A stretch of DNA of 64,000 bases from positions 1,310,501 through 1,374,500 of the forward strand of contig JAWKHH010000002.1 in assembly GCA_041394945.1 (NCBI GenBank), in the 5' to 3' direction. The notes below the pieces were generated by a model, which did no database searches, was not told the origin of the DNA, and saw nothing but the letters and a program-made list of their open reading frames with translations. The number at the start of each line of letters is the position of its first letter. Position 1 is the stretch's first letter. Position numbers and translations under genes: made by a program. Positions 23,417 to 32,288 of this stretch are shown here, in pieces. This stretch comes from Bryobacteraceae bacterium (GTDB lineage Bacteria > Acidobacteriota > Terriglobia > Bryobacterales > Bryobacteraceae).

Positions 23417-24775
23417 ATGGGCAATCTCCTCAGTTCACTGGTGACCGTCGCCGACTCGATGCGCACGGTGCAGAAGGCGATCGACGTCTCGAGCAACAAC
23501 GTCACCAACGCCAACACGCCGGGGTTCGTTCGCCAGGATCTCTCTCTAGTGGCGAAGCGCTTCGAACTCGACCACGCGCTCCCCGGCGGGGTAGGGGACC
23601 AAGGGTTGATCTCGAGCCGCCGCGCCTTCCTCGAACTGGGAGTGTACGAACAGGCCGGGCGCGAGGGCCGCTACGCCCAATTGACTTCGAACCTCGAACG
23701 GCTCGAGCCTCTCCTCGACGTGACCGCCCAAGGCGGTGTCAGCGGCGCCCTCGACAACCTCTTCGCGGCCTTTTCCCAATGGAGCGTGAATCCCAACGAT
23801 CAACCGTCGCGTCAGCGCGTGATCGATCGGGCGGCCGATCTCGGCAACGCATTCCGGTTTCTCTCGGGATCCATCACTGCTTCCGTCAGCGATGCGGCGG
23901 CGGAAACCGGCGCCTTGGTGGGCCAGGTCAACCGCTTGGGCCAGCGCATACTCGAATACAACGTCGAAGTGCGGCAGGACCGGCGCAAGCTCGAGGACCC
24001 GGGCCTCGACGCGCAAGTGCATGCCGCCCTCGAAGAGCTCTCAGGGCTCGTGGATTTCGACCTGATCCGTTCCGAGGATGGCTCGTTCACGGTTCAACTG
24101 GGCGGCCAAACGCCGCTCGTCATCGGCGATCATACATTTCCGGTTTCGGTTGAAGCCGGGAATGGCCCCATCGTTCTCCGCGATTCGCTCGGTCGTGATA
24201 TCACGGGGCAGATCGGCGCCGGAAAGGTGAAGGGTATCCTCGAATTCGCGGATAGTTCGGCCGGCGTGCTCCTGGACGACGTCAATACTCTCGCCGCTGC
24301 GGTCGCCGATCAAGTGAACGGAACCCTCGCCAACGGAGTGGACCGCAACGGTGTTCCTGGTGCGGAGTTGTTTTCCTATGACAACGTGACCGGAGCGGCC
24401 GCTTCGCTGACCGTAACCTCCATCACGGCCGACGAACTCGCCGCGGCCGCCATCGACGCTCCGGGCGGCAACGCCAACGCCCTCGACCTGGCGGCGCTCT
24501 CCACTTCCCGCGTCGTCAACGGCTACTCCTTCTCACAGTTTCTCGGGCAGACCGCCGGCCAACTTGGCCAGACGCTGGGCAACGCCCGCGAAAGCGCCCG
24601 CACGCACGAACTGCTACTCGGCCAGGCCCGCCAGTTGCGCGCAGCGTCTAGCGAAGTGGACTTGAACGCCGAAGCGGTGAAGCTGGTTGCCTTTCAACGG
24701 CAATACGAAGCCAATGCCGAACTGGTGCGTGTCCTGAACTCGCTCACCGAGACCATGCTCGGTATCCTGCGCTAG
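23417..24775 (+). CDS. flgK: Flagellar hook-associated protein 1 (FlgK)
   Basis: Forms the hook-filament junction. From the ATG at 23417 it has 452 residues, a little short for FlgK. The N-terminal D0 region contains SSNNVTNANTPGFVRQ, and the C-terminus has EVDLNAEAVKLVAFQRQYEANAELVRVLNSL, the paired rod/hook coiled-coil ends. The central domain is smaller than in enteric FlgK. The frame extends to 23297 but that stretch lies inside the chaperone gene. No other flagellar gene is in the window. Confidence 0.92.
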   Translation: MGNLLSSLVTVADSMRTVQKAIDVSSNNVTNANTPGFVRQDLSLVAKRFELDHALPGGVGDQGLISSRRAFLELGVYEQAGREGRYAQLTSNLERLEPLLDVTAQGGVSGALDNLFAAFSQWSVNPNDQPSRQRVIDRAADLGNAFRFLSGSITASVSDAAAETGALVGQVNRLGQRILEYNVEVRQDRRKLEDPGLDAQVHAALEELSGLVDFDLIRSEDGSFTVQLGGQTPLVIGDHTFPVSVEAGNGPIVLRDSLGRDITGQIGAGKVKGILEFADSSAGVLLDDVNTLAAAVADQVNGTLANGVDRNGVPGAELFSYDNVTGAAASLTVTSITADELAAAAIDAPGGNANALDLAALSTSRVVNGYSFSQFLGQTAGQLGQTLGNARESARTHELLLGQARQLRAASSEVDLNAEAVKLVAFQRQYEANAELVRVLNSLTETMLGILR

Positions 24776-24784
24776 TCTCCCCCC

Positions 24785-25372
24785 CTACGCGCCCTGCCCG
24801 CTCTCGGTCCGCGCCAACTCCCGATAGAGCCAGGCTTTCGCCGTCACCCAGTGACGTTTCACCGTCGCCGCCGATACGCCCAGCACCTCCGCGGTCTCCT
24901 CGACAGAGAGCCCGGCGAAGAACCGGAGTTCCACGAGCTTTGCCTGCTGCGCGTCCAACTGCTCGAGCGCGCCGAGGGCGTCGTCGAGTGCGACCAGCGA
25001 AAACTCGCGCTCGCCGGCGCCGGCCAGCCGCTCGTCAATGGCGAGCATCGTCACGCCCGATCCGCGCTTCTCCGCCAGGTGGCGCCGTGCGTGGTCCACC
25101 AGAATCCGCCGCATCATCCGTGCGGAAACCGCATAGAAGTGCGCCCGATTCTGCCAATTCACTTGCTTCTGGTCGATCAGCCGGAAAAACGCCTCGTGAA
25201 CCAAAGCGGTGCTCTGTAGTGTATGACTGATGTCCTCGCGCCGCAGATGATTGCGTGCGATGCGGCGAAGTTCAGCATAGACGAGCGGCATCAGTTGATC
25301 CAATGCCTGGTTGGAACCACCGCTCCAGTCGATCAGTAAGCGCGTCACGTCGCCGGCAGAGTCGGGTTGCAC
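24785..25372 (-). CDS. ECF sigma factor (Sig-70_X6/PF07638 type)
   Basis: 195 residues. Region 2 lies within the first 100 (HTLQSTALVHEAFFRL, RMMRRILVDHARR) and region 4 ends the protein, with a helix-turn-helix (LSVEETAEVLGVSAATVKRHWVTAKAWL). This is the acidobacterial/planctomycete ECF type often linked to serine/threonine kinases; none is adjacent here, and no anti-sigma gene is visible. It converges on flgK with a 9-base gap. Confidence 0.9.
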   Translation of the reverse strand: MQPDSAGDVTRLLIDWSGGSNQALDQLMPLVYAELRRIARNHLRREDISHTLQSTALVHEAFFRLIDQKQVNWQNRAHFYAVSARMMRRILVDHARRHLAEKRGSGVTMLAIDERLAGAGEREFSLVALDDALGALEQLDAQQAKLVELRFFAGLSVEETAEVLGVSAATVKRHWVTAKAWLYRELARTESGQGA

Positions 25373-25459
25373 GACTCCTTATCTTATCCGTCCGCGCAGG
25401 CGGTCGCTGGCCCGCCCCGTCGCCCTGCCGTCCCCCGCGATTGTGCACAATGAATGCTG

Positions 25460-26599
25460 ATGAATATCCGGACGCTGCGATGCCACGTGGCTCCTATGGC
25501 CGGGTCCTGGCTTACCGATACCGTGATCGCCAATCCGATGTCGGAATACCCGGAATACCGCGCTCGACGCTCTTCGTGGTTCGGTCAGATGTCAGCTGCA
25601 TTGATAGAAGTGGAGCTTGACGACGGCACGCGAGGCTATGGTTTCGCCGGCGGCGGAAAGGGACGCGCTGTGGAATCGATCGTCGACGAGCAGATGCGTG
25701 CGCTGGTTGAGGGCAAACCGGTCGACTCGAACGACCTCGTGTGCGAGCAACTCTACCGCGCGTCGGTCTTTTACGGCCGTGGCGGTCTGGCGCAGTGCGC
25801 GATCGCCGGGATCGATCTCGCCATGTGGGACGCGCGCGGCAAAATCGCCGGCCGCCCCGTACACGCGCTCCTCGGCCCGGCCCGCGCTGAGATGGAAGCC
25901 TACTACACGGGCAACGATCCGGAAGCGCTCGCCGAGTTCGGTATCCGGCACATGAAAATCGCGATCCCGTACGGACCGGCAAACGGCGAGGCGGGGATGC
26001 GGGCGAACGAGGCCGCCGTGGCTCGCGCGCGGGAAGTCCTCGGCCGCGACGGGTTCCTGGCGCTGGACATTTACATGGCATGGGATCCCGGCTACACGGT
26101 CCGTATGATGGAGAGGCTCGAGAAGTACGACATCCGCTGGATCGAGGAGCCGGTTTTTCCAGACGACTACGCCGGGTACCGCGAGATCCGCCGCCGCGTT
26201 CCGTGCAAAGTGAGCGGTGGCGAACATGAGTATACGCTCGAGGGCTTTCGCCGGCTGGTCGGCGAAGGCTGTGTCGATCTGGCGCAACCCGACATCTACC
26301 GCGCGGGCGGGATTACCGGGCTCCGCAAGATCGCGCGCCTAGCCGAGGAGGCCGGGGTCGAGTTGATCTGCCACGGAGTGGGCGCGCCCACCTATCACTT
26401 CCTTGCGACGCTTCCGGAGGCAACCACGCCCTACTGCGAGTTTCTCGATATCTTCCGCGGCGGTGTGAAGGAATGGGTTCTCGAGGGCGAACCACGCGTC
26501 AGCGGTGGGCGCCTCGGGCTCGGTGACGCCCCCGGCTTCGGCTACCGCTTCAACGATCGGGTGTGGCGCGAGGGACTGCCGGTTGCGACGATCTGGTGA
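25460..26599 (+). CDS. Enolase-superfamily dehydratase, L-rhamnonate dehydratase-like
   Basis: 379 residues from the ATG at 25460 (an ATG six bases earlier is possible). C-terminal barrel metal ligands are in ALDIYMAWD, WIEEPVFPDDY and SGGEHEYT, with the general-acid/base His in ICHGVGAPTYH. Spacing and neighbouring residues follow L-rhamnonate dehydratase, which turns L-rhamnonate into 2-keto-3-deoxy-L-rhamnonate; related sugar-acid dehydratases cannot be excluded. The gluconolactonase-like gene nearby could supply the acid from the lactone. Confidence 0.82.
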   Translation: MNIRTLRCHVAPMAGSWLTDTVIANPMSEYPEYRARRSSWFGQMSAALIEVELDDGTRGYGFAGGGKGRAVESIVDEQMRALVEGKPVDSNDLVCEQLYRASVFYGRGGLAQCAIAGIDLAMWDARGKIAGRPVHALLGPARAEMEAYYTGNDPEALAEFGIRHMKIAIPYGPANGEAGMRANEAAVARAREVLGRDGFLALDIYMAWDPGYTVRMMERLEKYDIRWIEEPVFPDDYAGYREIRRRVPCKVSGGEHEYTLEGFRRLVGEGCVDLAQPDIYRAGGITGLRKIARLAEEAGVELICHGVGAPTYHFLATLPEATTPYCEFLDIFRGGVKEWVLEGEPRVSGGRLGLGDAPGFGYRFNDRVWREGLPVATIW

Positions 26600-26609
26600 C
26601 TGCTGCCGG

Positions 26610-27056
26610 CTACCGGGCCTTTTGCGCGGCCCGCCGATCGAACACGCGCTCTATCACGTCGAGCGTGCCTTCGGTGAGCCTGCGGCCGGCCAGGTCCTTG
26701 CGGCGCACCCATTCGGCGGCGGAGGAATCAGAGCCGGGGCGCAACTCGCCGCCGGTCACCTTGCACACGTAGTCGACAAGGACGTAGTGATATTCGGCCT
26801 TGCCGGCCTTGTCGCGCATGATGCGCTCGAAGATCTCCACCACCGATTCGGCCTTCACCGTGAGTCCGGTTTCCTCCAGCACTTCGCGCTCGATCGCGGC
26901 GGTCAGCCGTTCTCCGATCTCGACGAGCCCGCCTGGCAGCGACCAATAGCCCTTCAGCGGCTGTTTGCCGCGCTCCACAAGGAGAATCGAATCGCGCTTG
27001 AAGATGAGCGCGCCCACGCCGAGCAGAGGGCGTTGCGGATACCTGCGGGAGCTAAT
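26610..27056 (-). CDS. Nudix hydrolase with a probable ATT start
   Basis: Nudix box is complete: GGLVEIGERLTAAIEREVLEETGL (G-x5-E-x7-REUxEE). The N-terminus YPQRPLLGVGALIF is typical of ADP-ribose pyrophosphatase-like proteins. The open frame continues to 27350 but only as a shadow of the lactonase gene. No ATG, GTG or TTG lies before the conserved YPQRP; a good AAGGAG sits nine bases before an ATT at 27056, which overlaps the upstream stop. A GTG at 27017 would cut off conserved residues. 148 residues if ATT is used. Confidence 0.8.
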   Translation of the reverse strand: MSSRRYPQRPLLGVGALIFKRDSILLVERGKQPLKGYWSLPGGLVEIGERLTAAIEREVLEETGLTVKAESVVEIFERIMRDKAGKAEYHYVLVDYVCKVTGGELRPGSDSSAAEWVRRKDLAGRRLTEGTLDVIERVFDRRAAQKAR

Positions 27057-27921
27057 ACGGGACGGCTCCTTTGACGGGCATGCGAATCCGGTAGACCGAG
27101 GTGAGCGCGGTGACGTAAAGCGTCTGAAAGTCCGGGTCGCCGAAAGCGCAGTTGCGCGGCATCTCGGCGATCTCAATCTGATGGATGAGCTTCCCTTCGG
27201 GCGAGTAGATGTCGACCTTGTTGGCGGTGACGTAGAGGTTTCCCTTCTCGTCGATGGCCATGCCGTCGGGCGAACCGTCGATACCGGAAACCAGAACGCG
27301 TTCGTTGGTGGCCTTGCCGTTGCGGTCCAGATCGTAGGCATAAACAGCACGATCGTCGGAGTTATCGACGTAGAGCGTCTTGCCGTCCGGTGAAAGTACG
27401 ACTCCGTTCGGCCTCCCTTTCGGCTTGGCGATCAGCTCGATGGGGCCCTTGGGCGGAACGTGGTAGATGCCGTAGAAATCCAGCTCGCGGCCTTGGTTCT
27501 GCGCGTCGCCGAAAGCCGGGTCTGTAAAGTAAACGTGGCCGTCTCGGCGTACGGTGATGTCGTTCGGCGCGTTGAGGCGTTTGCCCTCGAAACGATCGGC
27601 GACGACCTCGATCTTGCCTTTCTTGTCGGTGCGGATGACGCGGTGCAGCCGGTTCTCGCAGGAATAGAGGTTCCCCTTGGCGTCGTAGGTATTGCCGTTC
27701 GTGCCGTTCGAGTTCTCCCGGAAGACAGCCGCCTTTTCGCCCGGCGCGAGTTTCCAGATTCGGTTGTTGGGGACGTCGCTCCAGAGCAGGAACCCTTCGC
27801 GCGCGTAGACCGGTCCTTCGGTGAACGTATAACCGGCGGCGACCTTTTCGACTTTTATGTCGGAGAAGTCCTGCGCCACGGCCGGGATGGCCATCAGGAA
27901 GCAAATAAAATACACCCGCAC
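27052..27921 (-). CDS. SMP-30/gluconolactonase-like secreted protein
   Basis: 289 residues with a signal peptide (MRVYFICFLMAIPAVAQ). A six-bladed propeller of the SMP-30/LRE family; metal-site landmarks are TEGPVY near residue 35, NAPNDITV near 110 and the SPDGMAID segment near 230. Members hydrolyse sugar lactones in the presence of a divalent ion. Export suggests a periplasmic role, perhaps after PQQ-type oxidation of sugars. Confidence 0.85.
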   Translation of the reverse strand: MRVYFICFLMAIPAVAQDFSDIKVEKVAAGYTFTEGPVYAREGFLLWSDVPNNRIWKLAPGEKAAVFRENSNGTNGNTYDAKGNLYSCENRLHRVIRTDKKGKIEVVADRFEGKRLNAPNDITVRRDGHVYFTDPAFGDAQNQGRELDFYGIYHVPPKGPIELIAKPKGRPNGVVLSPDGKTLYVDNSDDRAVYAYDLDRNGKATNERVLVSGIDGSPDGMAIDEKGNLYVTANKVDIYSPEGKLIHQIEIAEMPRNCAFGDPDFQTLYVTALTSVYRIRMPVKGAVPY

Positions 27922-28078
27922 TCCCCCAGTTTATGAGATTGTGTGGGCTGGCGCACATCCGTGAAACGGTGGTTGGCCGCGCTTAAAGTCAACACAAGCT
28001 CGGGCCGATAGCAAAGGAAGCCGATGAGTTGAGCAGACTCTCATTGGCAGTGGAAGGGGAGCCTGACTTCGACTCGGT

Positions 28079-30103
28079 ATGACCGATCCGATCAAACTAC
28101 TGGTGGTCGACGACGAGCCTCATAACCGCGAGATCCTGGCTCGAAGGCTGGAGCGGGCAGGCTACGCCGTAGAAGCCGCGCCGGGCGGCCAGGAAGCGCT
28201 CGAGTGGCTGGACCGGCATGCGGCGGACATGGTGTTGCTCGACTATATGATGCCCGGAATGAACGGCTTCGAGTTGCTCAAGCTGCTCCGGGGAACTTAC
28301 TCGCCGGCGGAGCTCCCGGTGATTATCGTTACCGCGATCAACGATAGCGATTCCGTGGTGGAAGCGCTCGAGTTGGGAGCGAACGACTTCATCGCGAAGC
28401 CGATTGACTTTCCCGTTGCGCTGGCGCGGATCCAGTCTCACTTGCGCCAGGGCTCTGGCCGCCAAAAGCGGAAAAGGGATAAGGCCGAACACGGCCAATG
28501 GGACTGGGATCTCGGCGCCCGCCGCGGTACGCTTTGTGAAGATGCGTGGAACCGGCTGGGCTACGATGTCGACCACGCGCGTCCGGCCGCGTGGCCAGAT
28601 CTGTTGCACCCGGCGGACCGCACTGGATTCGATCGCCTGATCGAAGAGGCCATCCTCGGCAGGCGCGGCGAGCTCATGTTCGAGTCCCGCTTTCGTCACC
28701 GTAACGGGAGCTTCCGCTGGCTGCTCAGCCGCGGAATGGTGGAGCACGACGATCGCGGCGGCCCGGCTCGCGCCTGGGCGACCCTGATCGACATTACCGA
28801 TGCGAAGAACGCAGACCCGGTCACCGGTCTGGCGAACCGGTTGCACATGGCGGACATGGTCGCCCGCCGCCTCGCCGAGGTGCCTGAACTCGGTCCGTTC
28901 GCGGTGCTCACGTTGAATCTCGAAAGGTTCCGGCTGCTCGACCATACGCTGGGAGACAGGGCGGCCGAGCTCCTGCTGCGCGAAATTGCCCGCCGCATCA
29001 GCACGGGAGTTCGCGGATCGGGCGGGGGTCGCCCGGAAGACAAAGTCGCGCGACTGGACAGTGACAGGTTCGGCATTCTGCTCGCCCAGGTGGATTGCGA
29101 GGAGAAAGCGCTTAGCGTCGCCCGGCGAGTGCAGCGCGACCTCCAGACGCCGTTCGATCTCGAAGGCACGGAATTCTTCTCCGCCTGCGGAGTCGGAGTC
29201 GTCGTCGCCGGCGACCAGTATCAGTCCTCCGAGGAAGTGATTCGCGATGCTGAGTTGGCGCTCAACCGCGCACACGTCGGGGATGGGGGCCGCTGTGCCG
29301 TCTTCCGTCCGATGATGCGTAGTTGGGCGATGGAGCGGCTCAGGATCGAAACCGAACTGCGCCGGGCGCTCGAACTCGAGCAGTTCGCGATCTACTACCA
29401 GCCGCGCATTGATCTCTCCAACGATACCGTCGCCGGGTTCGAAGCCCTCTTGCGCTGGAATCACCCTGAGCGCGGCCTGGTTCTCCCGTCGGAGTTTATC
29501 CCTGTCCTCGAGGAAACCGGGCTGATTCTGCCCATTGGGAAGTGGGTGATCCGGACCGCATGCCGCGATCTGCGGCAGTGGCAGGAGGCCTTTCCGGCGA
29601 GCTGGCTCGAAGTCAGCGTAAACGTGTCCGTGAATCAACTGCGCGCGGAACTGCGGGAAGAGGTTCGGATCGCCCTCGAGGAAACCGGGCTCGATCCGGC
29701 GTGTCTCCAATTGGAAATCACCGAGTCCGTCCTGATGTCCGACGTGGAGGGCGCGCGGGCGATTTTCGAGGGCGTCAAACGCATGGGCGTCGGCCTCAAG
29801 ATCGACGACTTCGGAACCGGCTACTCCTCGCTCAGCTATCTCGCCCGCCTGCCGTTTGACTGGCTGAAGATCGACCGTTCCTTCACACGGGAACTCTGCG
29901 AAACCGGCCACTCGCTGGAACTCACCCGCACGATGATCGGTCTCGCCTCCGGCCTCGGCATGAACGTCGTCGCCGAAGGCATCGAGTCCGCCGCGCAGGC
30001 TGAGAAGCTGAAAGCCCTCGGGTGCCGTTTCGGTCAGGGCTATCTCTTCGCGAAGCCCATGCCGCCGCAGGGCGTCATTGAATACCTGCGAGAGCGAACC
30101 TGA
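28079..30103 (+). CDS. Response regulator with PAS, degenerate GGDEF and EAL domains
   Basis: 674 residues. Receiver domain 1-120 with phosphoacceptor D55 (MVLLDYMMPG). A PAS-like domain spans about 135-235. The GGDEF-position motif reads LDSDRF (326-331), so cyclase activity is probably lost. The EAL domain (about 415-665) is intact: EALLRW at 455, ITESVLM, KIDDFGTGYSSL, KIDRSF and VAEGIES. It most likely degrades c-di-GMP under the control of an unlinked sensor kinase. It stands alone and diverges from the gluconolactonase with about 157 bases between them. Confidence 0.92.
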   Translation: MTDPIKLLVVDDEPHNREILARRLERAGYAVEAAPGGQEALEWLDRHAADMVLLDYMMPGMNGFELLKLLRGTYSPAELPVIIVTAINDSDSVVEALELGANDFIAKPIDFPVALARIQSHLRQGSGRQKRKRDKAEHGQWDWDLGARRGTLCEDAWNRLGYDVDHARPAAWPDLLHPADRTGFDRLIEEAILGRRGELMFESRFRHRNGSFRWLLSRGMVEHDDRGGPARAWATLIDITDAKNADPVTGLANRLHMADMVARRLAEVPELGPFAVLTLNLERFRLLDHTLGDRAAELLLREIARRISTGVRGSGGGRPEDKVARLDSDRFGILLAQVDCEEKALSVARRVQRDLQTPFDLEGTEFFSACGVGVVVAGDQYQSSEEVIRDAELALNRAHVGDGGRCAVFRPMMRSWAMERLRIETELRRALELEQFAIYYQPRIDLSNDTVAGFEALLRWNHPERGLVLPSEFIPVLEETGLILPIGKWVIRTACRDLRQWQEAFPASWLEVSVNVSVNQLRAELREEVRIALEETGLDPACLQLEITESVLMSDVEGARAIFEGVKRMGVGLKIDDFGTGYSSLSYLARLPFDWLKIDRSFTRELCETGHSLELTRTMIGLASGLGMNVVAEGIESAAQAEKLKALGCRFGQGYLFAKPMPPQGVIEYLRERT

Positions 30104-30106
30104 CGC

Positions 30107-31435
30107 CTATGCCGGGACCGAAGGCAACCCGGCAAGCGCCATCGCGAGTTCTGCTTCGTCGTAGTCCTGGTCGATCAAGTTGCCGGCGTGGTAGTCGATA
30201 TAAGCCTGCATGTCGAAATGGCCGTGCCCGCACAGGTTGAACAGAATCACCTTCGCGGAGCCCTCCTCTTTGCACCGGAGCGCTTCGTCGATGGCCCCGC
30301 GGACGGCGTGGTTGGCCTCCGGCGCGGGTAAAATCCCTTCGGTGCGCGCGAACTGGATCCCTGCATCGAAGCAGGCGCGCTGGTGGTACGATCGTGCCTC
30401 CACCAAGCCAAGATGCAGCAAATGGCTTACCAACGGCGCCATCCCGTGATAGCGCAGACCTCCGGCGTGAAATCCGGGCGGGGTAAACGTTGAGCCGAGC
30501 GTATGCATCCGCACCAGCGGCGTCAGGTGCGACGTGTCTCCGAAGTCGTAGGCGAACCGGCCCCGGGTCAGAGTCGGACACGCGGCCGGTTCCACGGCGA
30601 CAATCCGCCGCTCGCGGCCGCCTCGAAGCTGCGCGCCGAGGAACGGAAACACCAAGCCGGCGAAGTTCGATCCGCCGCCCGTGCAGGCGACGAGGATGTC
30701 CGGGTCTTCCCCGTGCTGGGCCATCTGCTCGAGCGACTCCTGGCCAACTACGGTCTGATGTAGCAGGACGTGATTCAAAACCGAACCCAGCGCGTACTTC
30801 GTGTCGTCGCGCTGCGCCGCCTGTTCCACGGCCTCCGAGATCGCGATGCCGAGGCTCCCGGGGTGGTCCGGGCGTCCGGCAAGGATCGCGCGGCCGGCCG
30901 CGGTCTCCTCGGATGGTGAGGCGATGCAGCTCGCGCCGAACGCTTCCATGAGGGCGCGGCGGTACGGCTTCTGGTTATAGGAGACGCGCACCATGAATAC
31001 GCGCACCTCCACGCCGAGCAGCGCGCCCGCGTAGGCGAGCGACGAGCCCCACTGCCCGGCGCCCGTCTCGGTGACGATCCTCGAGATGCCGGATTCCTTG
31101 TTGTAGAACGCCTGCGGAACGGCGGTGTTCGGCTTGTGGCTGCCGGTCGGGCTCACGCCTTCGTACTTGTAGTAGATGTGAGCCGGAGTGTCGAGCGCCT
31201 TTTCCAACCGCCGGGCGCGGCGCAGCGGCGTTGGGCGCCATTGCCCGTAGACGTCGGCCACCGGCGCCGGAATCTCGATGTAGCGTTCCGTGGAGACCTC
31301 CTGCGCGATCAGCGACATCGGAAATAGCGGCGCGAGGTCGTCCGGTCCCACCGCCTGCAGCGTTCCGGGGTGCAGCACGGGAGCCGGTGGCGTGGGAAGA
31401 TCGGCGAGGATGTTGTACCAATGGCTGGGAATCAT
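30107..31435 (-). CDS. Tryptophan synthase beta chain-like enzyme (TrpB2 type)
   Basis: PLP enzyme of 443 residues from the ATG at 31435; a longer frame to 31531 is less likely. The PLP lysine is in SPTGSHKPNTAVPQ and the glycine loop in ACTGGGSNFAG. SLIAQEVS…RYIEIPAPVADVYGQWRPTPL is characteristic of the TrpB2 group (TIGR01415), which acts without a fixed TrpA partner; no trpA or other trp gene is nearby. It may use serine and indole or have another amino-acid role. Confidence 0.9.
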   Translation of the reverse strand: MIPSHWYNILADLPTPPAPVLHPGTLQAVGPDDLAPLFPMSLIAQEVSTERYIEIPAPVADVYGQWRPTPLRRARRLEKALDTPAHIYYKYEGVSPTGSHKPNTAVPQAFYNKESGISRIVTETGAGQWGSSLAYAGALLGVEVRVFMVRVSYNQKPYRRALMEAFGASCIASPSEETAAGRAILAGRPDHPGSLGIAISEAVEQAAQRDDTKYALGSVLNHVLLHQTVVGQESLEQMAQHGEDPDILVACTGGGSNFAGLVFPFLGAQLRGGRERRIVAVEPAACPTLTRGRFAYDFGDTSHLTPLVRMHTLGSTFTPPGFHAGGLRYHGMAPLVSHLLHLGLVEARSYHQRACFDAGIQFARTEGILPAPEANHAVRGAIDEALRCKEEGSAKVILFNLCGHGHFDMQAYIDYHAGNLIDQDYDEAELAMALAGLPSVPA

Positions 31436-31499
31436 GCGCTGAACATTGTAGCGCCTCGTTCCAAGCCATGACGGCATTGCAGTATGATGGCGAGGTTCC

Positions 31500-32288
31500 A
31501 TGCAAGTAGACGCTATTTCTCGCGCCGGCATGGGGGCTCTGCTCCTCGCCGCCGCCGTGCTCGCGCAGCAAAAGAATCCGTTCGGGATGCAGCCGGACGC
31601 AGTCGCCAGGGGCCGCGAGACCTACCTCGGCGCGTGCAGCGCCTGTCATGGGATCACCGGGCAGGGAGGCCAAGGACCGAACCTGGTCTCCGGGCGCCGT
31701 GTGAGCCGGATGAGCGATGCCCAACTGTTCGGGTCCATCAAGAACGGTGTCCGCGGCACCGACATGCCGCCGTTTCCCCTGCCCGACGAGAACGTCTGGC
31801 GGCTGGTGAGCTTCCTGCGCAGCATGAGCGTGCCGGCCATCCGCGCCAATCTCGGCGGCAGCGCCGAATCCGGTCGTGGCCTCTTCTACGGGAAGGCCGG
31901 TTGCGCCGGATGCCACGCCATCGGAGGTCGCGGCGGCTCGCTCGGCCCTGACCTCACAAACGCCGGCGCCGCGCGAACCGCCTCCGAGCTTCGTGAATCG
32001 CTCGTTGAACCCAGCGCGCGTATTGTTCGAGGCTTTGAAGCGATCACGGTCTTCACCGCTTCTGGCGCTGAAGTAAGAGGCGTCGCACGAAACCGGGACA
32101 ACTACTCAATCCAGCTCCTGGACCGCGCGGGAAAGCTGCACCTGTTCCATCGGGGCGACTGGCGCGACGTGAAAGAGGGCGCGGGTTCGCTGATGCCGGG
32201 CGACTATGCGTCGCGCCTCGGCAAGTCCGAATTGGATGACCTGCTCGCGTTCCTGGCGCGCCAGTCCATCCGAAAGGAGCCGCTATGA
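31500..32288 (+). CDS. Dihaem cytochrome c, PQQ dehydrogenase partner
   Basis: 262 residues, signal peptide near the N-terminus (GMGALLLAAAVLAQ). Two haem sites, CSACH near residue 46 and CAGCH near 136, each with an expected downstream Met. The second half resembles the haem-binding domain of planctomycete-type proteins. It overlaps the PQQ dehydrogenase by four bases (ATGA), so it is most likely its electron acceptor in the periplasm. Confidence 0.86.
   Translation: MQVDAISRAGMGALLLAAAVLAQQKNPFGMQPDAVARGRETYLGACSACHGITGQGGQGPNLVSGRRVSRMSDAQLFGSIKNGVRGTDMPPFPLPDENVWRLVSFLRSMSVPAIRANLGGSAESGRGLFYGKAGCAGCHAIGGRGGSLGPDLTNAGAARTASELRESLVEPSARIVRGFEAITVFTASGAEVRGVARNRDNYSIQLLDRAGKLHLFHRGDWRDVKEGAGSLMPGDYASRLGKSELDDLLAFLARQSIRKEPL

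Noticed and set aside
28097..29911. Open frame of 604 codons on the minus strand
   Set aside because: It is the exact antisense of the REC-PAS-GGDEF-EAL gene; composition is shadow-like and no domain is visible.
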